Assembly (NCBI RefSeq): GCF_042661605.1
Contig: NZ_JBHSWJ010000002.1
Coordinates: 3,224,001-3,288,000 of the forward strand
DNA length: 64,000 nt
Direction: 5' to 3'
Source of the DNA: Branchiibius cervicis
GTDB taxonomy: Bacteria > Actinomycetota > Actinomycetes > Actinomycetales > Dermatophilaceae
The translations under genes and the position numbers were made by a program. Positions 44,156 through 52,597 of the stretch are shown in pieces; within the stretch, counting starts at the first letter, position 1, and each line of letters opens with the position of its first letter. Under the pieces are notes generated by a model, which was not told where the DNA came from, did not search any database, and worked only from the letters and a program-made list of their open reading frames with translations.

Positions 44156-44938
44156 CTGCTGTCGCACCGGTGGGGCAGTTGGTCACGGCCCGTATCGGAA
44201 GGCCGGATCCACGAACTACACCTCTTTGTGGACCAACGGATGTCGATGGTCCTGCTGTTCGCGGCGTTCATCACGACATTTCTCGTGACCCGGGGCATCA
44301 CCCGTCTGATCCGAGCCGGCAAGGGCCCGTTCCGCGACAACGTGGCCGGTGGGGTCCACATCCACCACGCGGTTCCCGGCATCATCCTCCTGGTGATCGG
44401 CGGGATCACGTCCGTTGCCTCCTCCGGGCGCCGGCCCGGGGCAGAGATCAGCGCGGTCCTGATCGGAGTCGGTGCGTCACTTGTGCTGGACGAGTTCGCG
44501 CTGATCCTGCACCTGCAAGACGTCTACTGGTCCAAACAAGGGCAGTTGTCGGTGCAGGTGGTGGCGCTGACAGCATCCGTGATCGGCCTGCTGATGGTCG
44601 GCATCCAGCCGTTCCAGGATGACTCGACTCCGGGGGCCGGTCACCTCGCGGTCCTGATCGCGCTCGGCCTGCACGTCCTGTGCTTGCTGATCTGTGTGGC
44701 CAAGGGGAAGTACACCAGCGCGGTCATCGGCGCCTTCATCCTGCCGGTGGCCTGGTGGGGCGCCGTGCGGTTGGCCAAGCCGAAGTCGAAGTGGGCTCGA
44801 CGCTACTCGCCCGAGAAGATGCAACGGGCCGTCAGCCGCGACGCTGGCTTCGAAAAGCACTGGGGAAACTGGGGTCTGGACCTGGAGGACCTGGTGGCCG
44901 GTACGCCGACCGACGAGTCCGCGCCGCACATCCGCTGA
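44153..44938 (+). CDS. Polytopic membrane protein with HIHH motif
   Basis: 261 residues with about six membrane helices. The first (MSMVLLFAAFITTFLVTRGIT) is followed by RDNVAGGVHIHHAVPGIILL. Acidic and His residues recur in LDEFALILHLQDVYW, and the C-terminus is soluble and basic (KSKWARRYSPEKMQRA). Such His and Asp/Glu residues near membrane faces could bind metal, but I do not know a function for this family. It is a single gene, divergent from the ECF42 pair. Confidence 0.7.
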   Translation: MLLSHRWGSWSRPVSEGRIHELHLFVDQRMSMVLLFAAFITTFLVTRGITRLIRAGKGPFRDNVAGGVHIHHAVPGIILLVIGGITSVASSGRRPGAEISAVLIGVGASLVLDEFALILHLQDVYWSKQGQLSVQVVALTASVIGLLMVGIQPFQDDSTPGAGHLAVLIALGLHVLCLLICVAKGKYTSAVIGAFILPVAWWGAVRLAKPKSKWARRYSPEKMQRAVSRDAGFEKHWGNWGLDLEDLVAGTPTDESAPHIR

Positions 44939-44946
44939 CCGCGGCG

Positions 44947-45126
44947 CTACCGAGCCGACGCCGCTGGGTCGAACCCCGCGCACTGCAGGACCGGCAGCCG
45001 CGGGTACCTCGGGAAGCGGTCATCGGTGGCGGCCAGCCCGCAGCGCAGATAGACGGTGCCCTTCTTGGTCGGCCGGATCAACGCGTGCCGGCAGGACAGG
45101 CACAGGCCCGCATCAAGCGAAAACAT
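44947..45126 (-). CDS. Small Cys-motif protein downstream of the methyltransferase
   Basis: 59 residues. ATG 45126 lies inside the 3' end of the methyltransferase gene (14-base overlap), so translation is probably coupled. The sequence has a CLSCRHALI pair near residue 9, then LRCGLAATDDRFPRYPRLPVL and QCAGFDP. The two Cys pairs suggest a small zinc-binding fold. Similar short proteins with RFPRYPRLPV are, as I recall, common in actinobacteria; their function is unknown. Confidence 0.72.
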   Translation of the reverse strand: MFSLDAGLCLSCRHALIRPTKKGTVYLRCGLAATDDRFPRYPRLPVLQCAGFDPAASAR

Positions 45127-45721
45127 GCTGCATCACCCAGGTGTGCATGGCGATGGCTGCTGCCGCACCGGCGTTGATCGAGCGGGTCGAGCCGAATTGC
45201 TCGATGTGCAGGACCTTTTCGCACGCCTGCTGCATCTCCTGCGAAAGTCCCGGACCTTCCTGACCGAAGACCAGAACACAGGCGCGCGGCAGCGCTGCGG
45301 TCTCGATCGGCGTACTGCCCGGGATGTTGTCGATCCCGATCAACGGTAGGTCTCCGGCCCACGCCACCAGGTCGGCAACCGAAGGGTGGTGGAACTCGTG
45401 CTGGTAGCGGTCGGTCACCATCGCGCCGCGCCTGTTCCACCGGCGCTTGCCGACAATGTGGAAGGCCTTGGCGTTGAAGGCGTTGGCGGTGCGGATCACC
45501 GAGCCGATGTTGAAGTCGTGACCCCAGTTCTCGACCGCGACATGGAAGTCGTGGCGGGTCAGATCGAGATCGGCGACGATGGCCTCGAGGCGCCAATAGC
45601 GGTACTTGTCCACCACGTTGCGGGCGTCGCCCTGTGCCAGCAACTGCTCGTCGTACCTCGGATCGGAGGGCCACGGACCCTCCCACGGCCCGACCCCGAC
45701 CGTCGACGTCGCACCCTGCAT
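45113..45721 (-). CDS. SpoU/TrmH family RNA 2'-O-methyltransferase
   Basis: 202 residues. The knot motifs are NIGSVIRTANAF (motif 1), VLVFGQEGPGLS (motif 2) and STRSINAGAAAAIAM (motif 3). It methylates ribose in tRNA or rRNA; the target is not clear from sequence. ATG 45721 is preferred to an upstream ATG because a -10 box ends six bases before it. Divergent from the UvrA-like gene. Confidence 0.9.
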   Translation of the reverse strand: MQGATSTVGVGPWEGPWPSDPRYDEQLLAQGDARNVVDKYRYWRLEAIVADLDLTRHDFHVAVENWGHDFNIGSVIRTANAFNAKAFHIVGKRRWNRRGAMVTDRYQHEFHHPSVADLVAWAGDLPLIGIDNIPGSTPIETAALPRACVLVFGQEGPGLSQEMQQACEKVLHIEQFGSTRSINAGAAAAIAMHTWVMQHVFA

Positions 45722-45733
45722 GCGCCCAGCGTA
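45719..45733 (-). promoter_or_regulatory. -10 box with predicted leaderless start of the methyltransferase gene
   Basis: TACGCT on the minus strand (45728-45733) lies six bases before ATG 45721. Confidence 0.6.
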
Positions 45734-45762
45734 GACATCGCTGAACGGGTACACCGGGTCGA

Positions 45763-45778
45763 TAGGCTGCGACAGGTG
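45763..45778 (+). promoter_or_regulatory. -10 box with predicted leaderless start of the UvrA-like gene
   Basis: TAGGCT (45763-45768) lies seven bases before GTG 45776. It fixes the start well inside a longer open frame. Confidence 0.65.
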
Positions 45779-48328
45779 GACCGCGACCTGCGTCAAGGGC
45801 TCGAGCCGGAGACCATCTCGGTGCGTGGCGCCCGGGTGAACAATCTGCGTGGCGTCGACGTGGACATCCCGTTGCGCGCACTGGTGGGAATTGCCGGGGT
45901 GTCCGGATCGGGCAAGTCGTCCCTAGCGCTCGGGGTCCTCTACGCCGAGGGTTCGCGCCGCTACATCGAAGCGCTATCGACCTACACCCGGCGCCGGATG
46001 GCGCAGGCGCCGCGAGCGGCCGTCGACTCGGTGGAGCACGTGCCCGCTGCGTTGGCGCTGCGGCAACGGCCGGCGCCGGCAGGGGTCCGCTCCACCTTCG
46101 GCACCGCCAGCGAGTTGCTCAACGTGCTGCGGCTGATGTTCTCCCGACTGGCGTCGCATCGTTGCCCCAACGGGCACTACGTCCCGCCCACGATCGATGT
46201 GGCCGCGGAGCAGCCGTTCTTCTGCCCGGTGTGCGGCGCGCAGGTCCATGCCCCCGGCGCCGAAGATCTGGCGTTCAACTCCGGCGGAGCGTGCCCCACC
46301 TGCTCCGGCACCGGCGTCGTCCGCACGGTTGACGACGACACCCTTGTCCCGGACCCCGACAAGACCCTGGACGAGGGCGCGGTCGCGCCGTGGAACGTGT
46401 TCGGTTTCAACGTGCAGCCGGCGATCGCCAGGGAGTTCGGTGTCCGCACGGACGTGCCGTGGCGGGAATTGAGTGATGCCGAGAAGCAGATCGTGCTGGA
46501 CGGCCCGGAGGAGAAAAAGCACATCATCGTCACGTCCAAAAAGGGCGTGCACGAGCTGGACTTCACGTTCCGCAACGCACGCCTGACCGTCACCGAGGAG
46601 CTCAACCGGGCCGACAACGAGAAACGACTGGCGCGGGTCAGCCGTTTCCTCACCGTCGGCACGTGCCCGACCTGCGACGGCACCCGGCTCAGCGACGCGG
46701 CGCGGGCTCCGCGGATCGGCGACCGCAACCTGGCCGACGTCACCGCACTCTCCCTCGCCGACGTCCTCACGTGGGCACCCACCGTGCGGACCACGCTGCC
46801 ACCCGAGATGCAGCCGCTCGCTAACGGGCTCATCGACACGTTGACCGGAATGGCCCGCCGGCTCGTCGAGTTGGGCCTGTCCTACCTGACCCTCGACCGG
46901 GCGTCGGCGACCCTGTCCACCGGCGAGCGCCAGCGCGTACAACTGGCCCGCGCAGTCCGCAACCGGACCACCGGGGTGCTCTACGTGCTCGACGAACCGT
47001 CGATCGGCCTGCACCCGGCGAACATCGAGGGACTGCTCGGAGTCATGAATGACCTTCTGGTCGACGGCAACTCGGTGGTCTTCGTCGATCACGACGTCCA
47101 GATCCTGAGCCGGGCCGACTGGCTGGTCGAGCTCGGTCCCGGCTCAGGGACCGACGGCGGCAGACTCATCGCCCAGGGGCCGGTGCCGCACGTTGAGGGT
47201 GAACCGGCGTCGCTGCTCGCTGGCTTCCTGAGCGGCGCCGAGCCGGTCGTCGTGCGCTCCGTCTGTCCCGGCCCGGACGTGTTCGACCTCGGCACCTTTC
47301 AATTGCGTACCAAGCAGATTCACACCGTCGCACCCCTGAGCGTCGACATCCCCAGGGGACGTGTGGTCGCAGTGACCGGCGTATCCGGATCGGGCAAGAC
47401 CACGATGATCCTGGAGTCGCTGGTCCCCGCCCTGACCGCGCTCGAGGACGACCCGCCGCGGCGGCTGCCCGCCCATGTCGTCGCCCTCGACGTGCCCGAA
47501 CACCCGGCGGACCGGGCCTTCCGGCCGCAGGTCGTGGACGCTACCCCCATCGGCATCAACGTGCGGTCCACCGTCGCGACCTACTCGGGAGTGATGGACG
47601 AGCTGCGTCGCGCGTACGCCGACACGGACACCGCGCGCGCCGCCGGGCTGACCGCGTCGGATTTCTCCTACAACACCGGGTCGCTGGCCTGTCCCCGCTG
47701 TGAGGGCACCGGGGAGATCTCGCTCGACGTGCAGTTCCTGCCGGACATCGACATCGTGTGCCCCGAATGCGACGGCAGCCGGTTTGCCCCGCGCGCCCGC
47801 GAATTCACGCGAGACGGTGTGTCTTTGCCGCAGTTGCTCGGACGCACCATCCACCAGGCGGTCCACCAGGTCATCGGCCTGTCCCGGGTCACCAAACGGC
47901 TCGAAGCGTTGGACGAATTGGGGCTGGGCTACCTGACGTTGGGCGAGTCGACTCCCGCCCTATCCGGCGGCGAGGCGCAGCGGCTCAAGCTGGTCACCCA
48001 GTTGCACCGGGATCAGACCGACACCGTCTTCGTGCTCGACGAGCCCAGCGTGGGGCTGCACCCGCTGGACGTGCGCACGCTGCTCAAAGTGCTCACCCGG
48101 CTGACCGAACGCGGCGCGACCGTGATCGTGATCGAACACGACTTGGATGTCATCGCCAACGCGGACTATGTGATCGACATGGGACCGGGCGGCGGTGAGG
48201 ACGGCGGCCGGATCGTCGCGGTCGGCACTCCCGCCGAGGTGGCGGCGAACCACGGATCGGTAACCGGCCGCTACCTCGCGCAACACCTCAGCGAGCAAGC
48301 TGCGCCGCCCGGTCGGCAAGACGCCTGA
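45776..48328 (+). CDS. UvrA-like ABC ATPase (UvrA2 type)
   Basis: 850 residues, about 100 shorter than UvrA. It has two ABC halves: Walker A GVSGSGKS (about 41-48) and GVSGSGKT (about 536-543), signatures STGERQRVQLAR and LSGGEAQRLKL, and Walker B VLYVLDEPSIGLHP and VFVLDEPSVGLHP. Zinc modules are CPVCG/CPTCSGTG and CPRCEGTG/CPECDG. The segment between the first Walker A and zinc module is short, which fits UvrA2 proteins lacking the UvrB-binding domain. These are linked to drug or DNA-damage tolerance. The stop overlaps the convergent WYL gene. Confidence 0.9.
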   Translation: MDRDLRQGLEPETISVRGARVNNLRGVDVDIPLRALVGIAGVSGSGKSSLALGVLYAEGSRRYIEALSTYTRRRMAQAPRAAVDSVEHVPAALALRQRPAPAGVRSTFGTASELLNVLRLMFSRLASHRCPNGHYVPPTIDVAAEQPFFCPVCGAQVHAPGAEDLAFNSGGACPTCSGTGVVRTVDDDTLVPDPDKTLDEGAVAPWNVFGFNVQPAIAREFGVRTDVPWRELSDAEKQIVLDGPEEKKHIIVTSKKGVHELDFTFRNARLTVTEELNRADNEKRLARVSRFLTVGTCPTCDGTRLSDAARAPRIGDRNLADVTALSLADVLTWAPTVRTTLPPEMQPLANGLIDTLTGMARRLVELGLSYLTLDRASATLSTGERQRVQLARAVRNRTTGVLYVLDEPSIGLHPANIEGLLGVMNDLLVDGNSVVFVDHDVQILSRADWLVELGPGSGTDGGRLIAQGPVPHVEGEPASLLAGFLSGAEPVVVRSVCPGPDVFDLGTFQLRTKQIHTVAPLSVDIPRGRVVAVTGVSGSGKTTMILESLVPALTALEDDPPRRLPAHVVALDVPEHPADRAFRPQVVDATPIGINVRSTVATYSGVMDELRRAYADTDTARAAGLTASDFSYNTGSLACPRCEGTGEISLDVQFLPDIDIVCPECDGSRFAPRAREFTRDGVSLPQLLGRTIHQAVHQVIGLSRVTKRLEALDELGLGYLTLGESTPALSGGEAQRLKLVTQLHRDQTDTVFVLDEPSVGLHPLDVRTLLKVLTRLTERGATVIVIEHDLDVIANADYVIDMGPGGGEDGGRIVAVGTPAEVAANHGSVTGRYLAQHLSEQAAPPGRQDA

Positions 48329-49229
48329 ACGCTTCCTTCAGCTCCGGCGGATCGATCACCTCGAACTGCATCGGGCTGTGCATCAGCCAGGCGGCCATCC
48401 CCTCGAAACTGTCCGCAGAGACCCGGATCTCGCATAACCCGTCGGATCGTTCGACCACCTCACCCCAACTCCCGACCGTTTCCCGTACGTCGACCGCGGA
48501 CTCACGCACCAACAGCCGGGCCTGCTGGCCCCACCGCTGGGTCGTGGCCTCCCGGATGTACGCCGCGGGGTCGGGTTGCTCGCGCGGCCGGAAGGAGAAG
48601 GTGCTGGAACTGACGTCGGACATCCGGTCCAGCCGGAACGACCGCCAGTCGTCGCGATCAAGGTCGAAAGCAACCAAATACCAGCGGTTTCCGGTCACAA
48701 CGAGGTCGTAGGGCTCGATCCGACGCTGGGTCTGCTCGCCACTCTTCGCCTGGTAGTCGCAGCGCAGCTGGACGTGGTCGCGGATAGCACGGGAGATGGT
48801 CATCAACAGATCCGGGTCGACCAACGCCTGCGGTGCACCGAGCATGGTGGTGGCCTCGTGGACGGCCGCGACCTGGGCGCGAGCGGCGCTCGGCAGCACC
48901 TGGTCCAGCTTCACCATCGTGCGCACGGCTGCCTCACCGATGCCGGCGACGGCTCCGTTGGCGGCCAGCCGCAGCGCCAAGGCCACGGCCACTGCTTCGC
49001 GCTCGTCGAGCAGCAGAGGCGGCAGCGCACGACCGGCACCGAGCTGATAGCCGCCCCCGACACCGCGACTCGCCCGCACCGGGTAGCCGAGCTCGCGCAG
49101 CCGGTCCACATCTCGGCGTACCGAACGGGTAGTCACGCCCAACTCGTCGGCGAGCTCCTGACTGGACCACACGCTGCGGGCCTGAAGCATGGCGAGCAGA
49201 CGCAGGAGTCGGGCGGTGGTGGCGGCCAT
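48288..49229 (-). CDS. WYL-domain (YafY-type) transcriptional regulator
   Basis: 313 residues. The N-terminal DeoR-like HTH is RLLRLLAMLQARSVWSSQEL and VTTRSVRRDVDRLRELGYPV. The WYL domain (about 135-215) has YDLVVTGNRWYLVAFDLDRDDWRSFRLDRM, followed by the WCX part. WYL regulators sense small ligands or nucleic acid. It is divergent from the DinB gene, and a 19-bp palindrome lies in the shared gap. The 3' end overlaps the UvrA-like gene by 41 bases. Confidence 0.9.
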   Translation of the reverse strand: MAATTARLLRLLAMLQARSVWSSQELADELGVTTRSVRRDVDRLRELGYPVRASRGVGGGYQLGAGRALPPLLLDEREAVAVALALRLAANGAVAGIGEAAVRTMVKLDQVLPSAARAQVAAVHEATTMLGAPQALVDPDLLMTISRAIRDHVQLRCDYQAKSGEQTQRRIEPYDLVVTGNRWYLVAFDLDRDDWRSFRLDRMSDVSSSTFSFRPREQPDPAAYIREATTQRWGQQARLLVRESAVDVRETVGSWGEVVERSDGLCEIRVSADSFEGMAAWLMHSPMQFEVIDPPELKEAFRRLADRAAQLAR

Positions 49230-49250
49230 GTCTTCATCATGAGCGACATT

Positions 49251-49269
49251 GCGGACAGAAAGTGTCCGC
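49251..49269. promoter_or_regulatory. Palindromic operator candidate of the WYL regulator
   Basis: GCGGACA-GAAAG-TGTCCGC, a perfect 7-bp inverted repeat, lies in the 84-base divergent gap, 21 bases from the WYL gene and 45 from the DinB gene. Confidence 0.6.
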
Positions 49270-49313
49270 TAGGTGCGTCACGGTGATGACACCACCTACC
49301 GAGGGAGACCGTC

Positions 49314-49919
49314 ATGGCCATGCACGCACCGATGACCGCCAACGAGAACGACCTGCTCACCGGGTACGTCGAGCAGCAACTCCTCGCCGTACGCGGCGCT
49401 GCCTATGGGCTCACTGACGAGCAGCTCTGGGCTACGCCTACCGCCTCGACGCTGTCCGTCGGGGCGATCGTCAAACATGTCGCGCGCTGCACACAGGGCT
49501 GGCTGGACCGGATCGAGGCCGCACCCAACGAGCCCCCGCGCGGCTCCGACGAAGAGGCGGCCGAAGAGTACGGCGCGGACTTCCGGCGAGCGGACGGCGA
49601 CACCGGCGAGTCACTGCGCGGCGAGCTGACCGCAGCTCTTGACCGCGCCCACCAGCTCCTGCCGGGTGTGGATCTTGGCACCGGGATCCCGGTGCCGTCG
49701 GATGCTCCATGGTGGCCTTCCGATCTCGATGCCTGGGATGTGCGCTGGGCGATCCTGCACATCATCGAGGAGGTTGCCCACCACGCCGGCCACGCCGACA
49801 TCATCCGCGAATCCATCGACGGCGCAACGATGTACGAGCTACTGGCCGCCGACCAGAACTGGCCAGAGTCGCACTGGCTCAAGCACTGGAAGCCGCGGAG
49901 CTCGGCGAATGGGCTCTGA
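49314..49919 (+). CDS. DinB family (DUF664-like) four-helix protein
   Basis: 201 residues. His residues at AIVKHVARCTQGW (about 53) and in a C-terminal EEVAHHAGHADIIRE motif (about 161) form the three-His metal site of the DinB/YfiT fold. Some members are mycothiol- or bacillithiol-dependent transferases; the substrate is not known here. GAGGGAGA precedes ATG 49314. Probably regulated by the divergent WYL protein. Confidence 0.87.
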   Translation: MAMHAPMTANENDLLTGYVEQQLLAVRGAAYGLTDEQLWATPTASTLSVGAIVKHVARCTQGWLDRIEAAPNEPPRGSDEEAAEEYGADFRRADGDTGESLRGELTAALDRAHQLLPGVDLGTGIPVPSDAPWWPSDLDAWDVRWAILHIIEEVAHHAGHADIIRESIDGATMYELLAADQNWPESHWLKHWKPRSSANGL

Positions 49920-49934
49920 CTGCCGCCCACTTGG

Positions 49935-49983
49935 TGGAACGGGATTCACCCGAGATCGCCGATTCGAGGTGAATCCCGTTCCA
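49935..49983. terminator. Bidirectional hairpin between the DinB gene and the ABC importer
   Basis: A perfect 16-bp inverted repeat (49935-49950 and 49968-49983) with a 17-base loop lies between convergent genes. A purine-rich stretch of no clear meaning follows up to 50042. Confidence 0.8.
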
Positions 49984-50042
49984 AAAGTGGGGAAGGGAAA
50001 AGCGGGGAGGGGAGAAGAGGGCGATCCGTGCGCGCAGCTCCG

Positions 50043-50780
50043 TCAGTGCAGGATGCGCGACAGGAAGAGCTGGGTCCGCTCATCCTGCGGATCGCCGAGC
50101 ACATCTGCGGCAGGACCGGACTCGGCGATCTCCCCGTCGCACAGGAAGTTGACTTCGTCAGCGACTGCCTTCGCGAAACCCATCTCGTGCGTATTGAGGA
50201 TCATCGTCATCCCTTCCTCACGCAGCTGGATCAGCAGGTCCAGCACTTCCCCGACCAGCGTCGGGTCCAGGGCCGAGGTGACCTCGTCGAGGAGCAGCAG
50301 CGACGGCGACGAGACCATCGCGCGGGCGATCGCGACCCGCTGTTGCTGACCGCCTGACAGGTCGTCCGGTCGGGCTTTCGCCTTGTCCGCCAGACCAACT
50401 CGCGCCAGCATGGTGTGCGCCGCGTCGCGTGCTGCGTCTGCCGGAACCTTGTGCACCTTGCGCTGCGCCAGTGTGATGTTGTCCAGCACCGACAGATGCG
50501 GGAAGAGGTTGTAGGCCTGGAACACCATGCCCATCCGCGCCCGGACCGAGTCGGCGTTCACGCGCGGATCGGTGATGTCGTCGCCGGCCAACTCGATCAC
50601 GCCGTCATCCACTGTCTCCAACAGATTGATGCAGCGCAGCAACGTGGACTTGCCCGAGCCGGATGCACCGATCAGCACGACGCACTCCCCGGGGCGCACC
50701 TCCAACGACACGTCCCGCAACACCACATGATCACCAAACGCCTTGCGTACGTGGCGCACTGAGAGCAATGAGTCTGTCAC
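50043..50780 (-). CDS. Amino-acid ABC importer ATP-binding protein
   Basis: 245 residues. Walker A LIGASGSGKSTLLRCIN, signature DLSGGQQQRVAIARAM, Walker B LLLLDEVTSALDP and MTMILNTHEMGFA identify a polar amino-acid uptake ATPase (GlnQ-like). GTG 50780 overlaps the permease stop (GTGA). It is the last gene of the binding protein-permease-ATPase operon. The switch-region residue is His as usual. Confidence 0.94.
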   Translation of the reverse strand: MTDSLLSVRHVRKAFGDHVVLRDVSLEVRPGECVVLIGASGSGKSTLLRCINLLETVDDGVIELAGDDITDPRVNADSVRARMGMVFQAYNLFPHLSVLDNITLAQRKVHKVPADAARDAAHTMLARVGLADKAKARPDDLSGGQQQRVAIARAMVSSPSLLLLDEVTSALDPTLVGEVLDLLIQLREEGMTMILNTHEMGFAKAVADEVNFLCDGEIAESGPAADVLGDPQDERTQLFLSRILH

Positions 50781-51634
50781 AGCAGCCCACCTGTCGACTG
50801 GAAGCCCTGTCGGCGCGCGTACCAGTCCGTCAGCCGCGCCATCGGGATGGTGAGGCACAAGAAGAGCAGCCCCGCCACGACGTACGACGTGTAGTTGAAG
50901 GTCAGGGCCGAATAGATCTGCGCGGCTCGCAGGGCGTCCACCACGGCCAGCACGGACAGGAGTGACGAGTCCTTCTGCAAGGACACCAGGTCGTTCATCA
51001 ACGCCGGCAGAACCCGCCGGACCGCCTGGGGCAGAACGACATGCCGCAACGTCTGGGGGTAGGACAACCCCAGCGACCTGGCCGCCATCCGCTGGGACGG
51101 ATGGATCGACTCGATACCGGCGCGCAGGACCTCCGCGACGTACGCCGAGTAGCTCAGCACCAGCCCGACGCACCCCCAGAAGAGGAACGAGTCAGGCACG
51201 CCCGACAGATTGAGGGCAGGCACGCCATATCCGAGGAGCAGCAGCACCAACAGCATCGGCAACCCGCGGAAGACGTCGGTGTAGCCGACCGCAAACGCGC
51301 GCAAGGGGAAGAAAACCGGCCCGCGCAGTGTGCGCATGACCGCGATCAGCGTCGCCCAGATCGCGATACAGATGCCGCAGATGACCATGACCCGGACGTT
51401 CAGCCACAGGCCGGACAGCACCGATGGGAAGGACTTCTTGGCGTCCTCCCAGGAGAAGAAGGTCTCGCGGGTGCGGTCCCAGCCCGGTGAGTTGACGATC
51501 AGCAGCGCCGCAACGGCAAGCACGACGACGGTGCTGACGACCGCGATCAGACCGGAACGTCGCCCTCGGGAGGCGCGATACGCCCGTCGCTGCTGCTCGA
51601 TCTGGGATGGGACCCAGGCGTCGGTGTCGCTCAC
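50777..51634 (-). CDS. Amino-acid ABC importer permease
   Basis: 285 residues. A cytosolic basic N-terminus (VSDTDAWVPSQIEQQRRAYRAS) precedes a first helix and then the HisM/GlnP-type domain with TDVFRGLPMLLVLLLLGYG, AYVAEVLRAGIESI and the EAA loop AARSLGLSYPQTLRHVVLPQA. About five membrane helices. GTG 51634 overlaps the binding-protein stop; coupling is tight throughout the operon. Confidence 0.93.
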   Translation of the reverse strand: MSDTDAWVPSQIEQQRRAYRASRGRRSGLIAVVSTVVVLAVAALLIVNSPGWDRTRETFFSWEDAKKSFPSVLSGLWLNVRVMVICGICIAIWATLIAVMRTLRGPVFFPLRAFAVGYTDVFRGLPMLLVLLLLGYGVPALNLSGVPDSFLFWGCVGLVLSYSAYVAEVLRAGIESIHPSQRMAARSLGLSYPQTLRHVVLPQAVRRVLPALMNDLVSLQKDSSLLSVLAVVDALRAAQIYSALTFNYTSYVVAGLLFLCLTIPMARLTDWYARRQGFQSTGGLL

Positions 51635-52539
51635 TCCGTCAGCTTCGGCGCACCCTGTTGCGCCAACCAGGTGGTCTGCAGCTTCTCCAGCGTGCCGTCC
51701 TTGCGCAGCGCGTCGACCGCCATCGACACGCACTGCGTCAGCGGCGAACCCTTGGTCAGCACTGCGCCGAACTGCTCCGGCGTGCCCACGACCGGCAGTT
51801 GTCCGGCGATCACGCCATCGTCGAGCTGGGCCGAGGTCATGTAGAACGCGGTCGGCGTGTCGACGACGATTCCGTCGATCTGGTGGTTCTTCAACGCCTG
51901 CACGGCCAGGTCGTTGGTGTCGAAGACCGACGGCTGCTGGCTCGGTTTGATCTGGTCGGTAATGGCGGTGTACGACGTCGTCCCGACCTGGGCGCCGAGC
52001 TTGGCACCCTTGAGGTCGGCGATGGATTTCGCCGAAGCAACCTTGGAACCCTTGTAGGTCACGACTGCCTGGGTAACGTCGTAGTACCCGGTCGAGAAGT
52101 CCACGGCCTTCTTGCGCTCATCGCTGATCGAGACCTGGTTGAGGTCGAAGTCGAAGTTCTTCTTCCCCGGGGTGATCGCGTTGTTGAACGCCACCGTCAC
52201 CCACTTCACGTCACTGTCGGCGTACCCGAGCTGTTTGGCGATCTCGAAGCCGACCGCGGATTCGTAGCCCTTGCCGTTGCTGGGGGTGTTGTCGATGAAC
52301 CACGGCGGGTACGCCGGGTTGTCCGTCCCGATCGTGAGCTGACCCTTGGTGACCGTGTCCATCGTGTCCTTGGTGCAGGCCTTCATCGCTGAGGTGTTCT
52401 GGGTCGCGACACCGTCGGTCATGCTCGATCCGCCGCCGGCGGGAGCGGTCGAGGTGGCCGCGTCCTTGGGCGAGCCGCACGCGGCGAGGGAGACAGCAAG
52501 AGGTAGCGAGAGCGCCAGACCGGCACGCAGGATCTTCAT
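51631..52539 (-). CDS. Amino-acid ABC importer substrate-binding lipoprotein
   Basis: 302 residues. Signal with lipobox SLAAC (Cys21) for lipid anchoring, then a Ser/Gly linker and a type II binding fold (LTIGTDNPAYPPWFIDN, ESAVGFEIAKQLGY, FDFDLNQVSISDERKKAVDFS, AQVGTTSY). The preference within amino acids or opines cannot be read. First gene of the importer operon, divergent from the YcnI gene and probably leaderless. Confidence 0.93.
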   Translation of the reverse strand: MKILRAGLALSLPLAVSLAACGSPKDAATSTAPAGGGSSMTDGVATQNTSAMKACTKDTMDTVTKGQLTIGTDNPAYPPWFIDNTPSNGKGYESAVGFEIAKQLGYADSDVKWVTVAFNNAITPGKKNFDFDLNQVSISDERKKAVDFSTGYYDVTQAVVTYKGSKVASAKSIADLKGAKLGAQVGTTSYTAITDQIKPSQQPSVFDTNDLAVQALKNHQIDGIVVDTPTAFYMTSAQLDDGVIAGQLPVVGTPEQFGAVLTKGSPLTQCVSMAVDALRKDGTLEKLQTTWLAQQGAPKLTE

Positions 52540-52551
52540 GACGCGAGGTTA
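52537..52551 (-). promoter_or_regulatory. -10 box with predicted leaderless start of the binding-protein gene
   Basis: TAACCT on the minus strand (52546-52551) lies six bases before ATG 52539. An identical box faces the other way at 52581. Confidence 0.6.
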
Positions 52552-52580
52552 CCGGCCCTGCCTTCACCTGGCAGGCGTAA

Positions 52581-52597
52581 CCTCACCAACCGTGCCC
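52581..52597 (+). promoter_or_regulatory. -10 box with predicted leaderless start of the YcnI gene
   Basis: TAACCT (52581-52586) lies eight bases before GTG 52595. Confidence 0.5.
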
